A DNA stretch of 64,000 nucleotides, from contig CATKXY010000003.1 in the NCBI GenBank assembly GCA_949840915.1, forward strand, positions 62,001 through 126,000, in the 5' to 3' direction. The notes under the pieces are model-generated. The model was not told where the DNA came from. It worked only from the letters and a program-made list of their open reading frames with translations, and made no database searches. This DNA comes from an uncultured Lachnospiraceae bacterium. Its GTDB lineage: Bacteria > Bacillota > Clostridia > Lachnospirales > Lachnospiraceae. Below, piece after piece: positions 16,961 through 26,953 of this stretch (within the stretch, counting starts at the first letter, position 1; the number at the start of each line of letters is the position of its first letter). The position numbers and the translations under genes are program-made.

Positions 16961-19750
16961 ATGGGTATCCGGTTAGTTGTATTACAGTTTCAGATAATAG
17001 CGGCAGTACTGTTTGTGCTGCTCTTGCGGCTGGCTGTCAGAAAGCTGCCAAAGGTGTATTCCTATCTCCTGTGGCTTCTGGTGTTTGCCAGACTCCTTTG
17101 CCCTGTGGCGCTGGAGACTCCTTTCAGCATAATGCCCTCCGGGGAGCAGAGCGCGGCATGGGTGGAGCAGGCTCTGCAGGGGGGAGATGTGTCAGAACCT
17201 GCGGATATGGCGGGTATACAGTCAAATCCGACCCCGGTGCAGACCGGCGTCGCCATGGCGGGAGCGGCGGATGCAGGCAAAGATGCCGCAGATCAGCATG
17301 TCGCCGGCCTGCAGCCTGCCGGAGTGAAGGGGAAGGCGGCAGCTCCCGGACGGGACAGGTTGGGTGCAGACTCAGGGTTTACGAGTCCGGGCCTTCAGAG
17401 GATGTTTATGGTTCTGCCCGCAGTATGGGCTTTTGGGGTTATCCTGATCTTAGGCTACAATGGGCTGGCTCTGATGCGGGTTCGAAAACTCCTTGGGAAT
17501 GCCAGACAATATCGGGATAATATTTATGTCAGTGCGGGTATCAGCGCTCCCTTTACGCTGGGATTGTTCCGACCCAGAATCTATATGCCGGAGAATCTTG
17601 CGGATGGAGAGTGCGATTATATCATCTGCCATGAGAGAGTTCATATCCGCAGAAAGGACTATCTGGTAAAAAATCTTGCCTTTGTGCTGACTGCTCTCTA
17701 TTGGTTTAATCCTTTTGTATGGCTGGCTTTTTATTTTCTGGAACGCGATATGGAGATGTCCTGTGACGAGCAGGTGATCAGACTGATGGGGACGGATATC
17801 AAGCGCCGGTATTCCCAGTCGCTCCTGAATTTTGCGGAGGGCAGGGGGAGCCTGGCGGTGACGCCTTTGACCTTTGGGGAGAACAGTGTCAAGCAGCGCG
17901 TAAAGAATGTGCTTTCCTATAAAAATGCCAGACGATGGAGTGTTCTGCTGGGAATCGTGATTCTGGCCGGGGCAGGTGTCGCATTGTTTACCACGCGGAC
18001 CGGTGAGCAGAAAGTGACGCAAGAGGACGGGCAGAACGAGCTGACAGAACAGACGCAGACAGTGCCCGAAAGCGGCGGACAGGAGAGAGACAGTGACGGT
18101 CTCATAGAGGACAGAGCGGCTTTTGAGCAGTTATACGGGGCGGCCGGGGCTTATGATTTCGGATATGAGAAAACGGGATATGCCGTAGATACCTATAAAG
18201 GGATACTGCAGCATCTGATCGCGGGGGATGACGAGCATTATAAGCTTTATACGGATCCTGTCAGTGCGGCGGTACAATTGCTGCATCTGGGAGCCGGAGC
18301 GGGGAAAGCGGAATATGAGAACGTGCCTCTGACCGTTGAAGGTTTCTTCGAGATTCCGTGGCTGCAGGAGCTGAATCTGCCCGGCGAAGGCAGCAGAGCT
18401 GCCGTCACCTACACCTTTGCAGCCGACGGTTCCCAGGTGGAGATCCCGATGGAGCTCATCGAGAGCAGTACGGGGATATGGGCTCCGGCGGTTCCCGGCA
18501 TGGCGAGGACTGTGTATCAGACAAGGCAGGTAAGCCTGCAGGAAGACAACGGAGAGGAATATTATGTGCAGACCAGCTCATATGGTATTTACCGGCTGGA
18601 CAGAAGCGGCCTTCGCTGTGTATACCCGCATTATGTGCCGAACGGTCTGGTCTGGGGAGCCGCGGATGACGGAAAACTGTATTTCCCTGCCAGCGCCTCT
18701 TATCAGGACGGAGATCCGGATTATTGGGAGGATGTGATCTGCATACTGGATATGGAAACGGGAGAGTATGATAAGGAGACTTATCCCATCACGGAAGAGA
18801 TGCGCAAGGTGTGGCCTCTGCGCTGGATCGGCGTATATGACGGGTTCCTGCGGCTGTACGGCGAGGAGGGGCAGATCTGTTATCTGGCACAGATCAATAC
18901 GGGGAATACGGCTCTGAGCAGCGGCAATACATGGAAGGGCAAAGCGCTGGCGGAGCTTGACGAACAGGAGATAAATGCCTATGGATCGGATGTGCGGGAT
19001 TATCTGCTGAATCATCCGGGACAGCTGGTGGAATTGTCTAACCGCACGCTCTCTGAAACTTATGCCTATGCCGATCTGGACGGGGACGGCAGAGCAGAAC
19101 GGGTGAGCCTGTCCGCCAGTCCCGAGGGCGAATATGTTCAGTGGCCATATGATGTCTTTGTGCTGCGGGTCGGAGACAGTGCTGTCTCCAACTGGTACGA
19201 GTGTGTCAATAATGGTATCTGGGCAGTGAGTCTGGACGGGAAGGAGATTATTCTGGCGCTGTACGGGGACGGATCGAGCAGTGATCCCATGACTTTCCTG
19301 TATCGGTATGAACAGGGAGAATTGCGGGATGCAGGGTTCTTCTGTGATGACATCAGGCGGTGTACGATAGAGAATGGCATGATACACGGGACTGACAGAC
19401 GTGATGTGCTCCAGACCGATTGGGTGAAGGCCCAGTGGAGGCTCGAAACCAATGAAAAGGGGCAGAGGGTAATAGAGCAGGTCTCACAGGATACTTATGA
19501 TTTCACTGTATTGAACGATATTACCCTGCTGAGAGAGCTTCCCGTACACAGTACCCCCGACAGGAATGCGGAGAGCCATGTCATAAAGCCGCAGACGCTG
19601 CGCTTTCTGAAAACGGACGCTGCTTTCACATGGATTTACGCGGAGGCCAAGGATGGAACCGGCGGATGGTTTCAGGTAAACGGATTGCAGATTGAGGAGT
19701 TGGGACTGGATTATTATGAAGTGTTTGAGAATCTGAATTTTGCGGATTAG
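16961..19750 (+). CDS. BlaR1-like M56 membrane metalloprotease with large novel sensor region
   Basis: 929 residues. The N-terminal third has the M56 layout: two to three helices, a loop of about 100 residues, a helix, the zinc site HERVH (residues 224-228) and a downstream glutamate helix (ERDMEMSCDEQVI), then a further transmembrane segment near 325-340. The remaining 580 outside residues are not a penicillin-binding domain. They contain a Tyr/Asp-rich repeat region of propeller type, a DLDGDGRAE calcium-loop-like motif near residue 707, and a C-terminal SH3-like stretch (LRELPVHSTPDRN...GGWFQVNG). It should cleave the upstream repressor after sensing an envelope signal that is probably not a beta-lactam. 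Confidence 0.85.
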   Translation: MGIRLVVLQFQIIAAVLFVLLLRLAVRKLPKVYSYLLWLLVFARLLCPVALETPFSIMPSGEQSAAWVEQALQGGDVSEPADMAGIQSNPTPVQTGVAMAGAADAGKDAADQHVAGLQPAGVKGKAAAPGRDRLGADSGFTSPGLQRMFMVLPAVWAFGVILILGYNGLALMRVRKLLGNARQYRDNIYVSAGISAPFTLGLFRPRIYMPENLADGECDYIICHERVHIRRKDYLVKNLAFVLTALYWFNPFVWLAFYFLERDMEMSCDEQVIRLMGTDIKRRYSQSLLNFAEGRGSLAVTPLTFGENSVKQRVKNVLSYKNARRWSVLLGIVILAGAGVALFTTRTGEQKVTQEDGQNELTEQTQTVPESGGQERDSDGLIEDRAAFEQLYGAAGAYDFGYEKTGYAVDTYKGILQHLIAGDDEHYKLYTDPVSAAVQLLHLGAGAGKAEYENVPLTVEGFFEIPWLQELNLPGEGSRAAVTYTFAADGSQVEIPMELIESSTGIWAPAVPGMARTVYQTRQVSLQEDNGEEYYVQTSSYGIYRLDRSGLRCVYPHYVPNGLVWGAADDGKLYFPASASYQDGDPDYWEDVICILDMETGEYDKETYPITEEMRKVWPLRWIGVYDGFLRLYGEEGQICYLAQINTGNTALSSGNTWKGKALAELDEQEINAYGSDVRDYLLNHPGQLVELSNRTLSETYAYADLDGDGRAERVSLSASPEGEYVQWPYDVFVLRVGDSAVSNWYECVNNGIWAVSLDGKEIILALYGDGSSSDPMTFLYRYEQGELRDAGFFCDDIRRCTIENGMIHGTDRRDVLQTDWVKAQWRLETNEKGQRVIEQVSQDTYDFTVLNDITLLRELPVHSTPDRNAESHVIKPQTLRFLKTDAAFTWIYAEAKDGTGGWFQVNGLQIEELGLDYYEVFENLNFAD

Positions 19751-19767
19751 AGAGGGGGTTTTGTATA

Positions 19768-20388
19768 ATGAGATTAACGACGAGGAATATTAGAGAAGCG
19801 TCAGGCGTTCGGGTTTTTGCTATTGCTGCGGTATTTTGCATCCTGATCTGTTCCGGCTGTGCAACCGCTTCCAAAACCATCTCCGATGAGGAAATTGCAG
19901 GCTTCAACACAGAGTTTTTTAGTGCCGACAGTTTGAACAATAGGATGCTTGGCAGTGAGTATGCGGTACCGGAGGAGATCAATCTGTTTGAATTATTTTA
20001 TAACGGAGTGAATGACGCAGCGGCTGAGGTATCGGAGGAGGAGCTGGCGCTTCTGACTGAGTTTGACAGTCAGGCTCCTTATCTGGATATCATAAAGATC
20101 ACTGCCGGTGAAATGGATACCGTTTTACGGAAAAGACTGGGGCTTGGACTGGAGGAGACGAAAAAGACGGGACTGGAGAATTTTTGTTATCTGGCGGAGT
20201 ACGACAGTTATTATTTAATCCACGGGGATACCAATTATGATCCGTGTACGGTCACGTCCGGTACCAGAGAGTCGGACGGCAAACTGATCTTGGAGTACAC
20301 AAAGGAGTATGAGGAAGGCCGGTGGGCGGTGACGCTGCAGGAGACAGACGAGGGATATCTGTTTTTATCTAATTGCAGGATCGATTAA
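19768..20388 (+). CDS. Putative lipoprotein of unknown function
   Basis: 206 residues. A basic N-terminus and hydrophobic stretch (VFAIAAVFCILICSGC) end in a cysteine that fits lipoprotein processing, although the -3 position is Cys rather than the usual Leu. The mature part is acidic with no recognised domain. It starts 17 bases after the M56 protease gene and shares its promoter, so it probably belongs to the same envelope-stress module, either as sensor partner or as target. I do not recognise the family. Confidence 0.6.
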   Translation: MRLTTRNIREASGVRVFAIAAVFCILICSGCATASKTISDEEIAGFNTEFFSADSLNNRMLGSEYAVPEEINLFELFYNGVNDAAAEVSEEELALLTEFDSQAPYLDIIKITAGEMDTVLRKRLGLGLEETKKTGLENFCYLAEYDSYYLIHGDTNYDPCTVTSGTRESDGKLILEYTKEYEEGRWAVTLQETDEGYLFLSNCRID

Positions 20389-20424
20389 ACTTAATAAAGT
20401 ATTTATAGATTTTTAACAGACATA

Positions 20425-20466
20425 TTAGCGCTTGGCCTTGACGAGTGCTAATGTGTCTGTTATATT
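20425..20466 (+). promoter_or_regulatory. CIRCE element overlapping the clpB promoter
   Basis: TTAGCGCTT-N9-GAGTGCTAA (20425-20451) differs from the CIRCE consensus at two bases in the left arm. The arms extend outward by a further near-complementary acagaca/tgtctgt. TTGACG (20438-20443), 17-base spacer and TATATT (20461-20466) form the promoter, so HrcA bound at CIRCE would block it. Confidence 0.85.
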
Positions 20467-20516
20467 ACAAATGTAACAGTATTGATGTAAGTTAATGGGA
20501 GAAGGGGGCGGAAGCC

Positions 20517-23099
20517 GTGAATATTCAGAAGTTTACTCAAAAGTCCGTGCAGGCTGTTGATCTGTGTGAGAAGCTGGCCTATGAATACGGCAATCAGGAG
20601 ATTGAACAGGAGCATTTGCTCTACAGTCTTCTGACCATAGAAGACAGTCTGATCTTAAAACTTGTGGAAAAGATGGAAATAGACAGGGATCATTTTGTGA
20701 ACCGGGCGGAGCAGGCGTTAAAACGCCGGGTGAAGGTGCAGGGTGGGCAGGTGTATATCGGTCAGTACCTGAACAGGGCGCTGATCAGCGCGGAGAACGA
20801 GGCGAAGCAGTTAGGAGACGAGTATGTGTCTGTGGAGCATCTGTTTCTGGCCATGCTGCGTGAGCCCAATAAAGAGATTGCGCAGATTTGGAAGGAGTAC
20901 GGGATCACCAGAGAGCGGTTTCTGCAGGCGCTTTCCACTGTGCGGGGCAATCAGCGGGTCACCAGCGACAACCCTGAGGCCACCTATGACACACTGGAGA
21001 AATACGGCACAGACCTGGTGGAGAAGGCCAGAAATCAAAAACTCGATCCCGTGATCGGACGGGACAGTGAAATACGCAATGTCATTCGGATACTCTCCCG
21101 CAAGACCAAGAACAATCCGGTGCTGATCGGCGAGCCCGGCGTGGGCAAGACTGCCGTGGTGGAGGGGCTGGCACAGCGTATTGTGCGGGGAGATGTACCC
21201 CAGGGCCTGAAGGATAAAAAGATCTTTGCGCTGGACATGGGCGCTCTGGTGGCGGGAGCCAAATACCGGGGCGAGTTTGAGGAGAGACTGAAAGCAGTTC
21301 TGGAGGATGTGAAGGCCAGCGATGGTCAGATTCTGCTCTTTATCGACGAGCTGCACACCATTGTGGGAGCCGGCAAGACGGATGGCGCGCTGGATGCGGG
21401 TAATATGCTAAAGCCCATGCTGGCCAGAGGGGAGCTTCACTGTATCGGAGCCACTACTTTGGACGAATACCGCCAGTATATCGAGAAAGATCCTGCCCTG
21501 GAGCGGCGTTTTCAGCCGGTGCTGGTGGATGAGCCCACGGTGGAGGATACCATCTCTATTCTACGGGGCCTGAAGGAGCGCTATGAGGTCTATCACGGCG
21601 TCAAGATCATGGATAACGCGCTGGTGAGTGCGGCTGTGCTGTCCCACCGCTATATTTCCGACAGATTCCTGCCGGACAAGGCGATTGACCTCGTGGATGA
21701 GGCCTGTGCCTTGATCAAGACAGAGCTGGACAGTATGCCCACGGAGCTGGACGAGCTGCAGCGCAGATGCATGCAGATGGAGATCGAGGAGGCCGCCCTG
21801 AAGAAGGAGGATGATAAACTGAGCAAGGAACGGCTGACGCAGCTTCAGAAGGAGCTTGCGGAGTGCAGAGAGGATTTTGCCGCCAGAAAAGCTCAGTGGG
21901 ATAACGAGAAGGCCTCGGTGGATAAGCTCAGCAGGCTGCGGGAGGAGATAGACCGCGTCAACGGCGAAATCCAGATCGCCCAGAGAGAGGGCAATCTGGA
22001 GAAAGCTGCGGAGCTTTCCTACGGGAGACTGCCGGAGCTTAAGAAACAGCTGGAGCAGGAGGAAGAGCGCGTGAGCAGCGGGGAGCTTACGCTGGTGCGG
22101 GAGAAAGTGTCCGATGAGGAAATTGCCCGGATCATATCACGCTGGACGGGGATTCCCGTGGCCAAACTCACGGAGAGCGAGCGCAATAAGACTCTGCATC
22201 TGGACGAGGAGCTGCACAGACGCGTGATGGGGCAGGACGAGGGTGTCACCAAGGTGACGGAGGCCATAATCCGCTCCAAGGCCGGTATCAAGGACCCGGC
22301 AAAACCGATTGGTTCCTTCCTGTTTCTGGGGCCTACCGGAGTGGGTAAGACAGAGCTTGCCAAATCTCTGGCAGCATCTTTGTTTGATGATGAGAACAAT
22401 ATGGTCCGCATAGACATGAGCGAGTATATGGAGAAGTATTCCGTGTCCAGACTGATCGGAGCGCCTCCCGGATTTGTGGGCTATGAGGAGGGCGGCCAGC
22501 TCACCGAGGCCGTGCGCAGAAAGCCTTACAGTGTGGTGCTCTTCGACGAGATCGAAAAGGCGCATCCGGATGTGTTCAATGTGCTCTTACAGGTGTTGGA
22601 CGACGGCCGTATCACAGATTCTCAGGGGCGGACAGTGGATTTCAAGAATACGATCCTGATCATGACCTCCAATATCGGAGCACAGTATCTGCTGGAGGGG
22701 ATCGGAGAGGACGGAAGCATCCGGCCCGAGGCGGAGACTGCCGTAATGCAGGAGCTGCGGGCTCATTTCAGACCGGAATTTCTGAACCGGCTGGATGAGA
22801 CCATATTGTTCAAACCCCTGACCAAAGAGAACATCGGCGGTATCATCAAGCTGATTGTGGCCGATCTCAACCGCAGGCTGGAGGACAGAGCTGTGGCGTT
22901 GGAACTGACGGCGGAGGCGGAGCATTTTGTGGTGGAGCAGGCCTACGACCCTGTGTATGGCGCCAGACCGCTGAAGAGATATATACAGAAACATGTGGAG
23001 ACACTGGCGGCCAGGCTGATCCTGGCGGATCAGGTGAAGAGCGGATCGGTCATCGTTATCGATGTGGAAGGAGAGAAGCTGACGGCCAGGACGGAGTAG
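20517..23099 (+). CDS. clpB: ATP-dependent disaggregase ClpB
   Basis: 860 residues from a GTG preceded by AAGGGGG. Domains: Clp-N repeats (1-145), first AAA+ module with Walker A GEPGVGKT (about 205), the coiled-coil middle domain (about 405-530) that marks ClpB rather than ClpA or ClpC, second AAA+ module with GPTGVGKT (about 605), and the C-terminal D2-small domain. With DnaK it rescues aggregated proteins after heat stress. The upstream CIRCE places it in the HrcA regulon. No ClpP-binding loop was noticed, as expected for ClpB. Confidence 0.97.
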   Translation: MNIQKFTQKSVQAVDLCEKLAYEYGNQEIEQEHLLYSLLTIEDSLILKLVEKMEIDRDHFVNRAEQALKRRVKVQGGQVYIGQYLNRALISAENEAKQLGDEYVSVEHLFLAMLREPNKEIAQIWKEYGITRERFLQALSTVRGNQRVTSDNPEATYDTLEKYGTDLVEKARNQKLDPVIGRDSEIRNVIRILSRKTKNNPVLIGEPGVGKTAVVEGLAQRIVRGDVPQGLKDKKIFALDMGALVAGAKYRGEFEERLKAVLEDVKASDGQILLFIDELHTIVGAGKTDGALDAGNMLKPMLARGELHCIGATTLDEYRQYIEKDPALERRFQPVLVDEPTVEDTISILRGLKERYEVYHGVKIMDNALVSAAVLSHRYISDRFLPDKAIDLVDEACALIKTELDSMPTELDELQRRCMQMEIEEAALKKEDDKLSKERLTQLQKELAECREDFAARKAQWDNEKASVDKLSRLREEIDRVNGEIQIAQREGNLEKAAELSYGRLPELKKQLEQEEERVSSGELTLVREKVSDEEIARIISRWTGIPVAKLTESERNKTLHLDEELHRRVMGQDEGVTKVTEAIIRSKAGIKDPAKPIGSFLFLGPTGVGKTELAKSLAASLFDDENNMVRIDMSEYMEKYSVSRLIGAPPGFVGYEEGGQLTEAVRRKPYSVVLFDEIEKAHPDVFNVLLQVLDDGRITDSQGRTVDFKNTILIMTSNIGAQYLLEGIGEDGSIRPEAETAVMQELRAHFRPEFLNRLDETILFKPLTKENIGGIIKLIVADLNRRLEDRAVALELTAEAEHFVVEQAYDPVYGARPLKRYIQKHVETLAARLILADQVKSGSVIVIDVEGEKLTARTE

Positions 23100-23142
23100 C
23101 CGGATTTCCTGATATGGACGGATTGATAATCATGCATAACGG

Positions 23143-23177
23143 GCCGGGAGCTGTAAAGCTCCCGGCTTGAAAATTTT
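23143..23177 (+). terminator. Likely terminator after clpB
   Basis: Perfect 10-bp inverted repeat gccgggagct / agctcccggc with a 4-base loop, followed by a T/A-rich stretch (ttgaaaatttt). Confidence 0.7.
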
Positions 23178-23296
23178 AAAGAACTATAAGGTTAGGGGTG
23201 GCTTTTTATATAAAAATCCGTTACAATATACATAACAATAGCGATGGATCTACCATATGGAATTATTCCGTAAAAACAGGGGAAAAGGAGAGACAG

Positions 23297-23470
23297 ATGC
23301 TGCCTGAGGATCCGGTGATCCTGCTCAGCTTTGTAAATCTGAAGCTGCGGGATTTTTATGACAGTCTGGATGCGCTGTGTGAGGACCTGGGCGCAGACAG
23401 GCAGGCGCTTGCAGAGAAGCTGGCGGCGCTTGATTACCATTATGATGCAGAGAGAAACCAGTTTGTCTGA
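23297..23470 (+). CDS. DUF4250 domain protein
   Basis: 57 residues from the ATG at 23297, preceded by AAGGAG. Starts LPEDPVILLSFVNLKLRD and ends in an NQF motif, the full pattern of the small DUF4250 family of Clostridia. The longer upstream frame has no ribosome binding site. Function unknown. Its end overlaps the next gene, so the two are probably co-translated. Confidence 0.8.
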   Translation: MLPEDPVILLSFVNLKLRDFYDSLDALCEDLGADRQALAEKLAALDYHYDAERNQFV

Positions 23471-24695
23471 GCTTCCCTTCAGGGGGACGAAATGTCAGGT
23501 CTGTACGGGCTGCGGCAGATGTGCGGGAAGGTACTCGGTAGTGTCGGCACAGAGGCTGTGGGACGAAAAGCTGCCGATTCCCCGCGCGGGTCATGTGCGG
23601 CTGGTGACGGCAGATGTAGGAACCACCACGATCGCCATGCAGCTCTACGATTGGGACGGCGGTGTGGAGACGGATTTCGCCTGTGTGAATCCCCAGGTTC
23701 GGTTCGGTGCGGATGTGCTCTCACGGATCAGAGCGGCTGAGGATATGTCCGCGGCGGAGCTGATGCGCCGTGAGGTGACGGAGAAGCTTGAGATTGGTCT
23801 GGAGGCTTTTCGAATGCATCTTGGACCGGGGGAGACCATGCGCATGGTGCTGGCCGGGAATACGGTCATGATTTATCTGCTTTTGGGCTTCGACCCTGCC
23901 GGGCTGGGAAGCGCTCCCTTTACAGCCGGGCATCTGGAGGCGGCGGAGACGCAGATCGGTGGTGTTGACTGTGTGACTTTTCCCGGACTTTCCGCTTTTG
24001 TGGGCGGAGATATTGCGGCGGGAATGTATGCCTGCGAGATGGCAGAGAGAGAAGAGCTGACACTGCTCATCGACCTGGGAACCAACGGGGAGATGGTGCT
24101 GGGGAACCGGAACCGGAGAATCGCCTGCTCTACGGCGGCGGGGCCTGCCTTTGAGGGCGGCGTAAACCGCGGCGTCTGGGGGGCGGATATGATTCATCTG
24201 CTGGCAAGACTCAGACAGGAGCACATTCTGGATGAAACGGGGCTGCTTTCGGACGAATATTTTGAGGATGGGATTTTAATTGAGAGCGTGCGCGTGACAC
24301 AGGAGTCTATCCGCGCCATTCAGCTTGCCAAGGGGGCCATTGGCGCCGGTATCAGGATTCTGATGCGGGAGTACGGGCTGGAAGAGGACTGGCAGGCGGT
24401 TGACAGAGTGGTTTTGGCGGGCGGTTTCGGCTATTACCTAAGGCCGCAGGATGCGGCCGTGATCGGACTGTTGCCCCCCGCGCTTGTGCCAAAAACCGCT
24501 GCCGGCGGCAACACCGCGCTGGCGGGAGCACTGCGTCTGGGGCGTCTGCTCTGGGCACAGGATGCTTTTGGGGACACGCAGAAATATAGGAAGGAATTGC
24601 CGCGGATTTTGGGCGTTTCGGGGACGGAGGTATTAAATCTGGCAGAGCATCCGGATTTTCAGGACTTATATATCCGGAATATGTATTTAGAATAA
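23445..24695 (+). CDS. ASKHA-domain protein of the RACo/DUF4445 type with a CxxCxxCxxC motif
   Basis: About 416 residues. From about residue 45 the protein matches the C-terminal ATPase-like part of reductive activators of corrinoid proteins (DUF4445): VTADVGTTTIAMQLYD (phosphate loop), LAGNTVMIYLLLG, LLIDLGTNGEMVLG and a final VVLAGGFGYYL. RACo proteins normally begin with a [2Fe-2S] ferredoxin domain; here that is absent, replaced by C-x2-C-x2-C-x2-C at about residues 17-26, which could bind an iron-sulfur cluster. Start is uncertain (ATG 23442, 23445 or TTG 23463), all overlapping the DUF4250 gene. No corrinoid methyltransferase gene is nearby, so the client is unknown. Confidence 0.75.
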   Translation: MQRETSLSELPFRGTKCQVCTGCGRCAGRYSVVSAQRLWDEKLPIPRAGHVRLVTADVGTTTIAMQLYDWDGGVETDFACVNPQVRFGADVLSRIRAAEDMSAAELMRREVTEKLEIGLEAFRMHLGPGETMRMVLAGNTVMIYLLLGFDPAGLGSAPFTAGHLEAAETQIGGVDCVTFPGLSAFVGGDIAAGMYACEMAEREELTLLIDLGTNGEMVLGNRNRRIACSTAAGPAFEGGVNRGVWGADMIHLLARLRQEHILDETGLLSDEYFEDGILIESVRVTQESIRAIQLAKGAIGAGIRILMREYGLEEDWQAVDRVVLAGGFGYYLRPQDAAVIGLLPPALVPKTAAGGNTALAGALRLGRLLWAQDAFGDTQKYRKELPRILGVSGTEVLNLAEHPDFQDLYIRNMYLE

Positions 24696-24836
24696 GATTT
24701 GATAAGGTAAGGGAATGATGCTACAGGTTTAATGCCGATCGGGATTTTACGGATATTTTCGGGGGATGTTTTAGACAGAGGCAGTGAGCGTTTTTACGAT
24801 TGCTGAATAAAGATAAAGTCAGAGAGGAGATGCCAT

Positions 24837-26927
24837 ATGGACAACACGCAGAAGAATGACACGCAGACTAAAAAGGGAAGAGACAGGAAAGCATCCGGCG
24901 GGCTTTTTGGAATCCGCAACAAGATCGCGGTCTGTTTTCTGGTGCCAATCCTCTTTATGATCGTCATAGGCCTGACAGCCTATACCAAGGCGGAGGACGG
25001 TATGGAGGAGAATTTCCGGGAGTCCACGATCCAGACGTTGAACATGGGTGTGGAATATGTGGAGATGAGCTGCAGCTTCATTGAGTCGGAGAGCATGAAG
25101 TATCTTCTGGATGCCAATCTGAATAAGTATAGTATGGGACTGATGAAAAACAATGGTGAGGAGCAGGCGGCCGTTTCGAATACGCTGAGGAGCAGCATGC
25201 TCTCGGCTCAGGTCTCCAATCCCTTTATCAGCCAGATACATATCGTGACTCCGAAAGGAATCAATATGCTGTCCACTCAGATGTCTGCCGAGGATGGTAT
25301 TCTGGAGGACTATCTGGAGGAGGCGTCCGGAGGTGCACAGAACCTCAGCCGCTGGACAGACAGACATGCCGCGTTGGACAAACATCTTGAGATCAGGCAG
25401 GACGACTATATTCTGGTATATCAGATCATGAATCAGGGCAACAATAGCTGTATTGTGATCGATGTGAAGCAGAGTGCCATCCGGGAGTTTCTGGAGGAAC
25501 TTGATTTGGGCGAGGGCAGTATCGTAGGTTTTGTGACGGATGGCGGCAGAGAAGTGATCTGCGTGAATCAGGAAGAGAATGCAACGGGTACTGCGGCGGA
25601 CGGCGTGACGCTGTCGGGCCAGGATTTTATGCCCGCGGCGGGGGCTGAGCAAAACGGCTATCAGGATATCAAATATAACGGCTCCAAGTATCTGTTTATG
25701 TACAGCAGGAGCCAGGAGACGGGAGTCACGCTCTGCGCGCTGGTGCCGAGAGAAGTGATCACCGGGCAGGCCGAGGAGATCAAGCGCCTGACGATCTTTA
25801 TAATTGTACTGGCAGGTCTGGCAGTGCTGGTGGTGGGTGTGCTGATCGTCATGGGTATTCAGAAGAATATGAAACATATCGCACGGAAGCTGGGAGAGGT
25901 GGCCAAGGGAGATCTGACGGTTCTGGTAAAGGCCAGCGGACGGGATGAATTCCGTGAGCTTGCCGGTTCCGCCACCAATATGATCGCAAACACCAAGAAT
26001 CTTGTCAACAAGGTGCGGGGCGCCACAGGACAGCTGGAGGCATCTTCTCAGGAGGTGGAGCAGGTGTCCGGCGTTATCAGCGATTATTCCCGGGACATCA
26101 CCGAGGCGATCCAGGAGATCAATCAGGGTATGGCCAGACAGTCCCGCCATGCACAGGAGTGCGTGGATAAGACTACTGTGCTGTCCGACGAGATTCAGGG
26201 TGTGGGACGCATTGTGGAGCGGGTGGAACAGCTTGTAAATGAGACGGAGGAGATGATCAATCGAGGTATGGACATCGTCCATGCGCTGGGAGACCGGGCG
26301 GAGGAGACCACGGTGATCACGGCAAAGGTGGGGGAGAGCATAGCGTCTCTGCAGGATGAATCGGAGATTATCAACACCTTTGTGGCGACGATCACGGATA
26401 TCTCTACACAGACCAATCTCCTCTCCTTAAACGCCTCCATCGAGGCGGCGCGGGCCGGAGAGGCGGGCAGAGGCTTTGCCGTGGTGGCGGAGGAGATCCG
26501 CAATCTGGCGGACGATTCCGCAAAGGCAGCCGGTGAGATCCGCAATAATGTGGAGCATATCAGCGCCCAGACGATCAAGAGCGTGCAGAGCGCCAATGAC
26601 GCGCAGTCCATGGTGGCGCTTCAGACCGAGGCTGTCGCGGAGGTTGTGAAGGTGTTCCGCAATATGCAGCAGCGTATGGGAGAGTTGGTAGCAGGACTCA
26701 GAGAGATCGTGGCTGGTATCGAGAATGCCGACAGAGAGCGGGAAGATACCATGAGGGCCGTAAAGAATATAACGGATATCATAGAGGAGACCGCAGACAA
26801 TGCTGAAGCGGTGAACGAGGTGGCTGACAAGCTGCTGGAGAATGTGGAGAATCTGAACCGCACGGCGGATGTGCTGGGTGAGAATATGGGTGAGCTCAAG
26901 TCGGAGATCGCGCTGTTTAAGATTTAA
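24837..26927 (+). CDS. Methyl-accepting chemotaxis protein with large extracytoplasmic sensor
   Basis: 696 residues: cytoplasmic basic start, transmembrane helix (about 26-46), a 270-residue extracytoplasmic domain of double-Cache type, second helix (about 320-345), HAMP (about 345-400; [21 protein letters not shown]) and a signalling coiled coil with the tip [45 protein letters not shown] precedes the ATG. It is the first gene of a three-gene set with a FapA-like protein 26 bases downstream and a REC-HD-GYP protein, which suggests it may feed a pathway other than, or as well as, flagellar chemotaxis. Confidence 0.92.
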   Translation: MDNTQKNDTQTKKGRDRKASGGLFGIRNKIAVCFLVPILFMIVIGLTAYTKAEDGMEENFRESTIQTLNMGVEYVEMSCSFIESESMKYLLDANLNKYSMGLMKNNGEEQAAVSNTLRSSMLSAQVSNPFISQIHIVTPKGINMLSTQMSAEDGILEDYLEEASGGAQNLSRWTDRHAALDKHLEIRQDDYILVYQIMNQGNNSCIVIDVKQSAIREFLEELDLGEGSIVGFVTDGGREVICVNQEENATGTAADGVTLSGQDFMPAAGAEQNGYQDIKYNGSKYLFMYSRSQETGVTLCALVPREVITGQAEEIKRLTIFIIVLAGLAVLVVGVLIVMGIQKNMKHIARKLGEVAKGDLTVLVKASGRDEFRELAGSATNMIANTKNLVNKVRGATGQLEASSQEVEQVSGVISDYSRDITEAIQEINQGMARQSRHAQECVDKTTVLSDEIQGVGRIVERVEQLVNETEEMINRGMDIVHALGDRAEETTVITAKVGESIASLQDESEIINTFVATITDISTQTNLLSLNASIEAARAGEAGRGFAVVAEEIRNLADDSAKAAGEIRNNVEHISAQTIKSVQSANDAQSMVALQTEAVAEVVKVFRNMQQRMGELVAGLREIVAGIENADREREDTMRAVKNITDIIEETADNAEAVNEVADKLLENVENLNRTADVLGENMGELKSEIALFKI

Positions 26928-26953
26928 CAAATATCAATGGTGAGGGAACAAAT

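Noticed and set aside
16961..19750. Beta-lactam sensor BlaR1/MecR1 in the strict sense
   Set aside because: No SxxK, SxN or KTG penicillin-binding motifs in the expected layout; only the protease half matches.
24819..26282. Minus-strand frame of 487 codons opposite the second chemotaxis receptor
   Set aside because: His/Leu-rich shadow of a coiled-coil gene, with no start signal.
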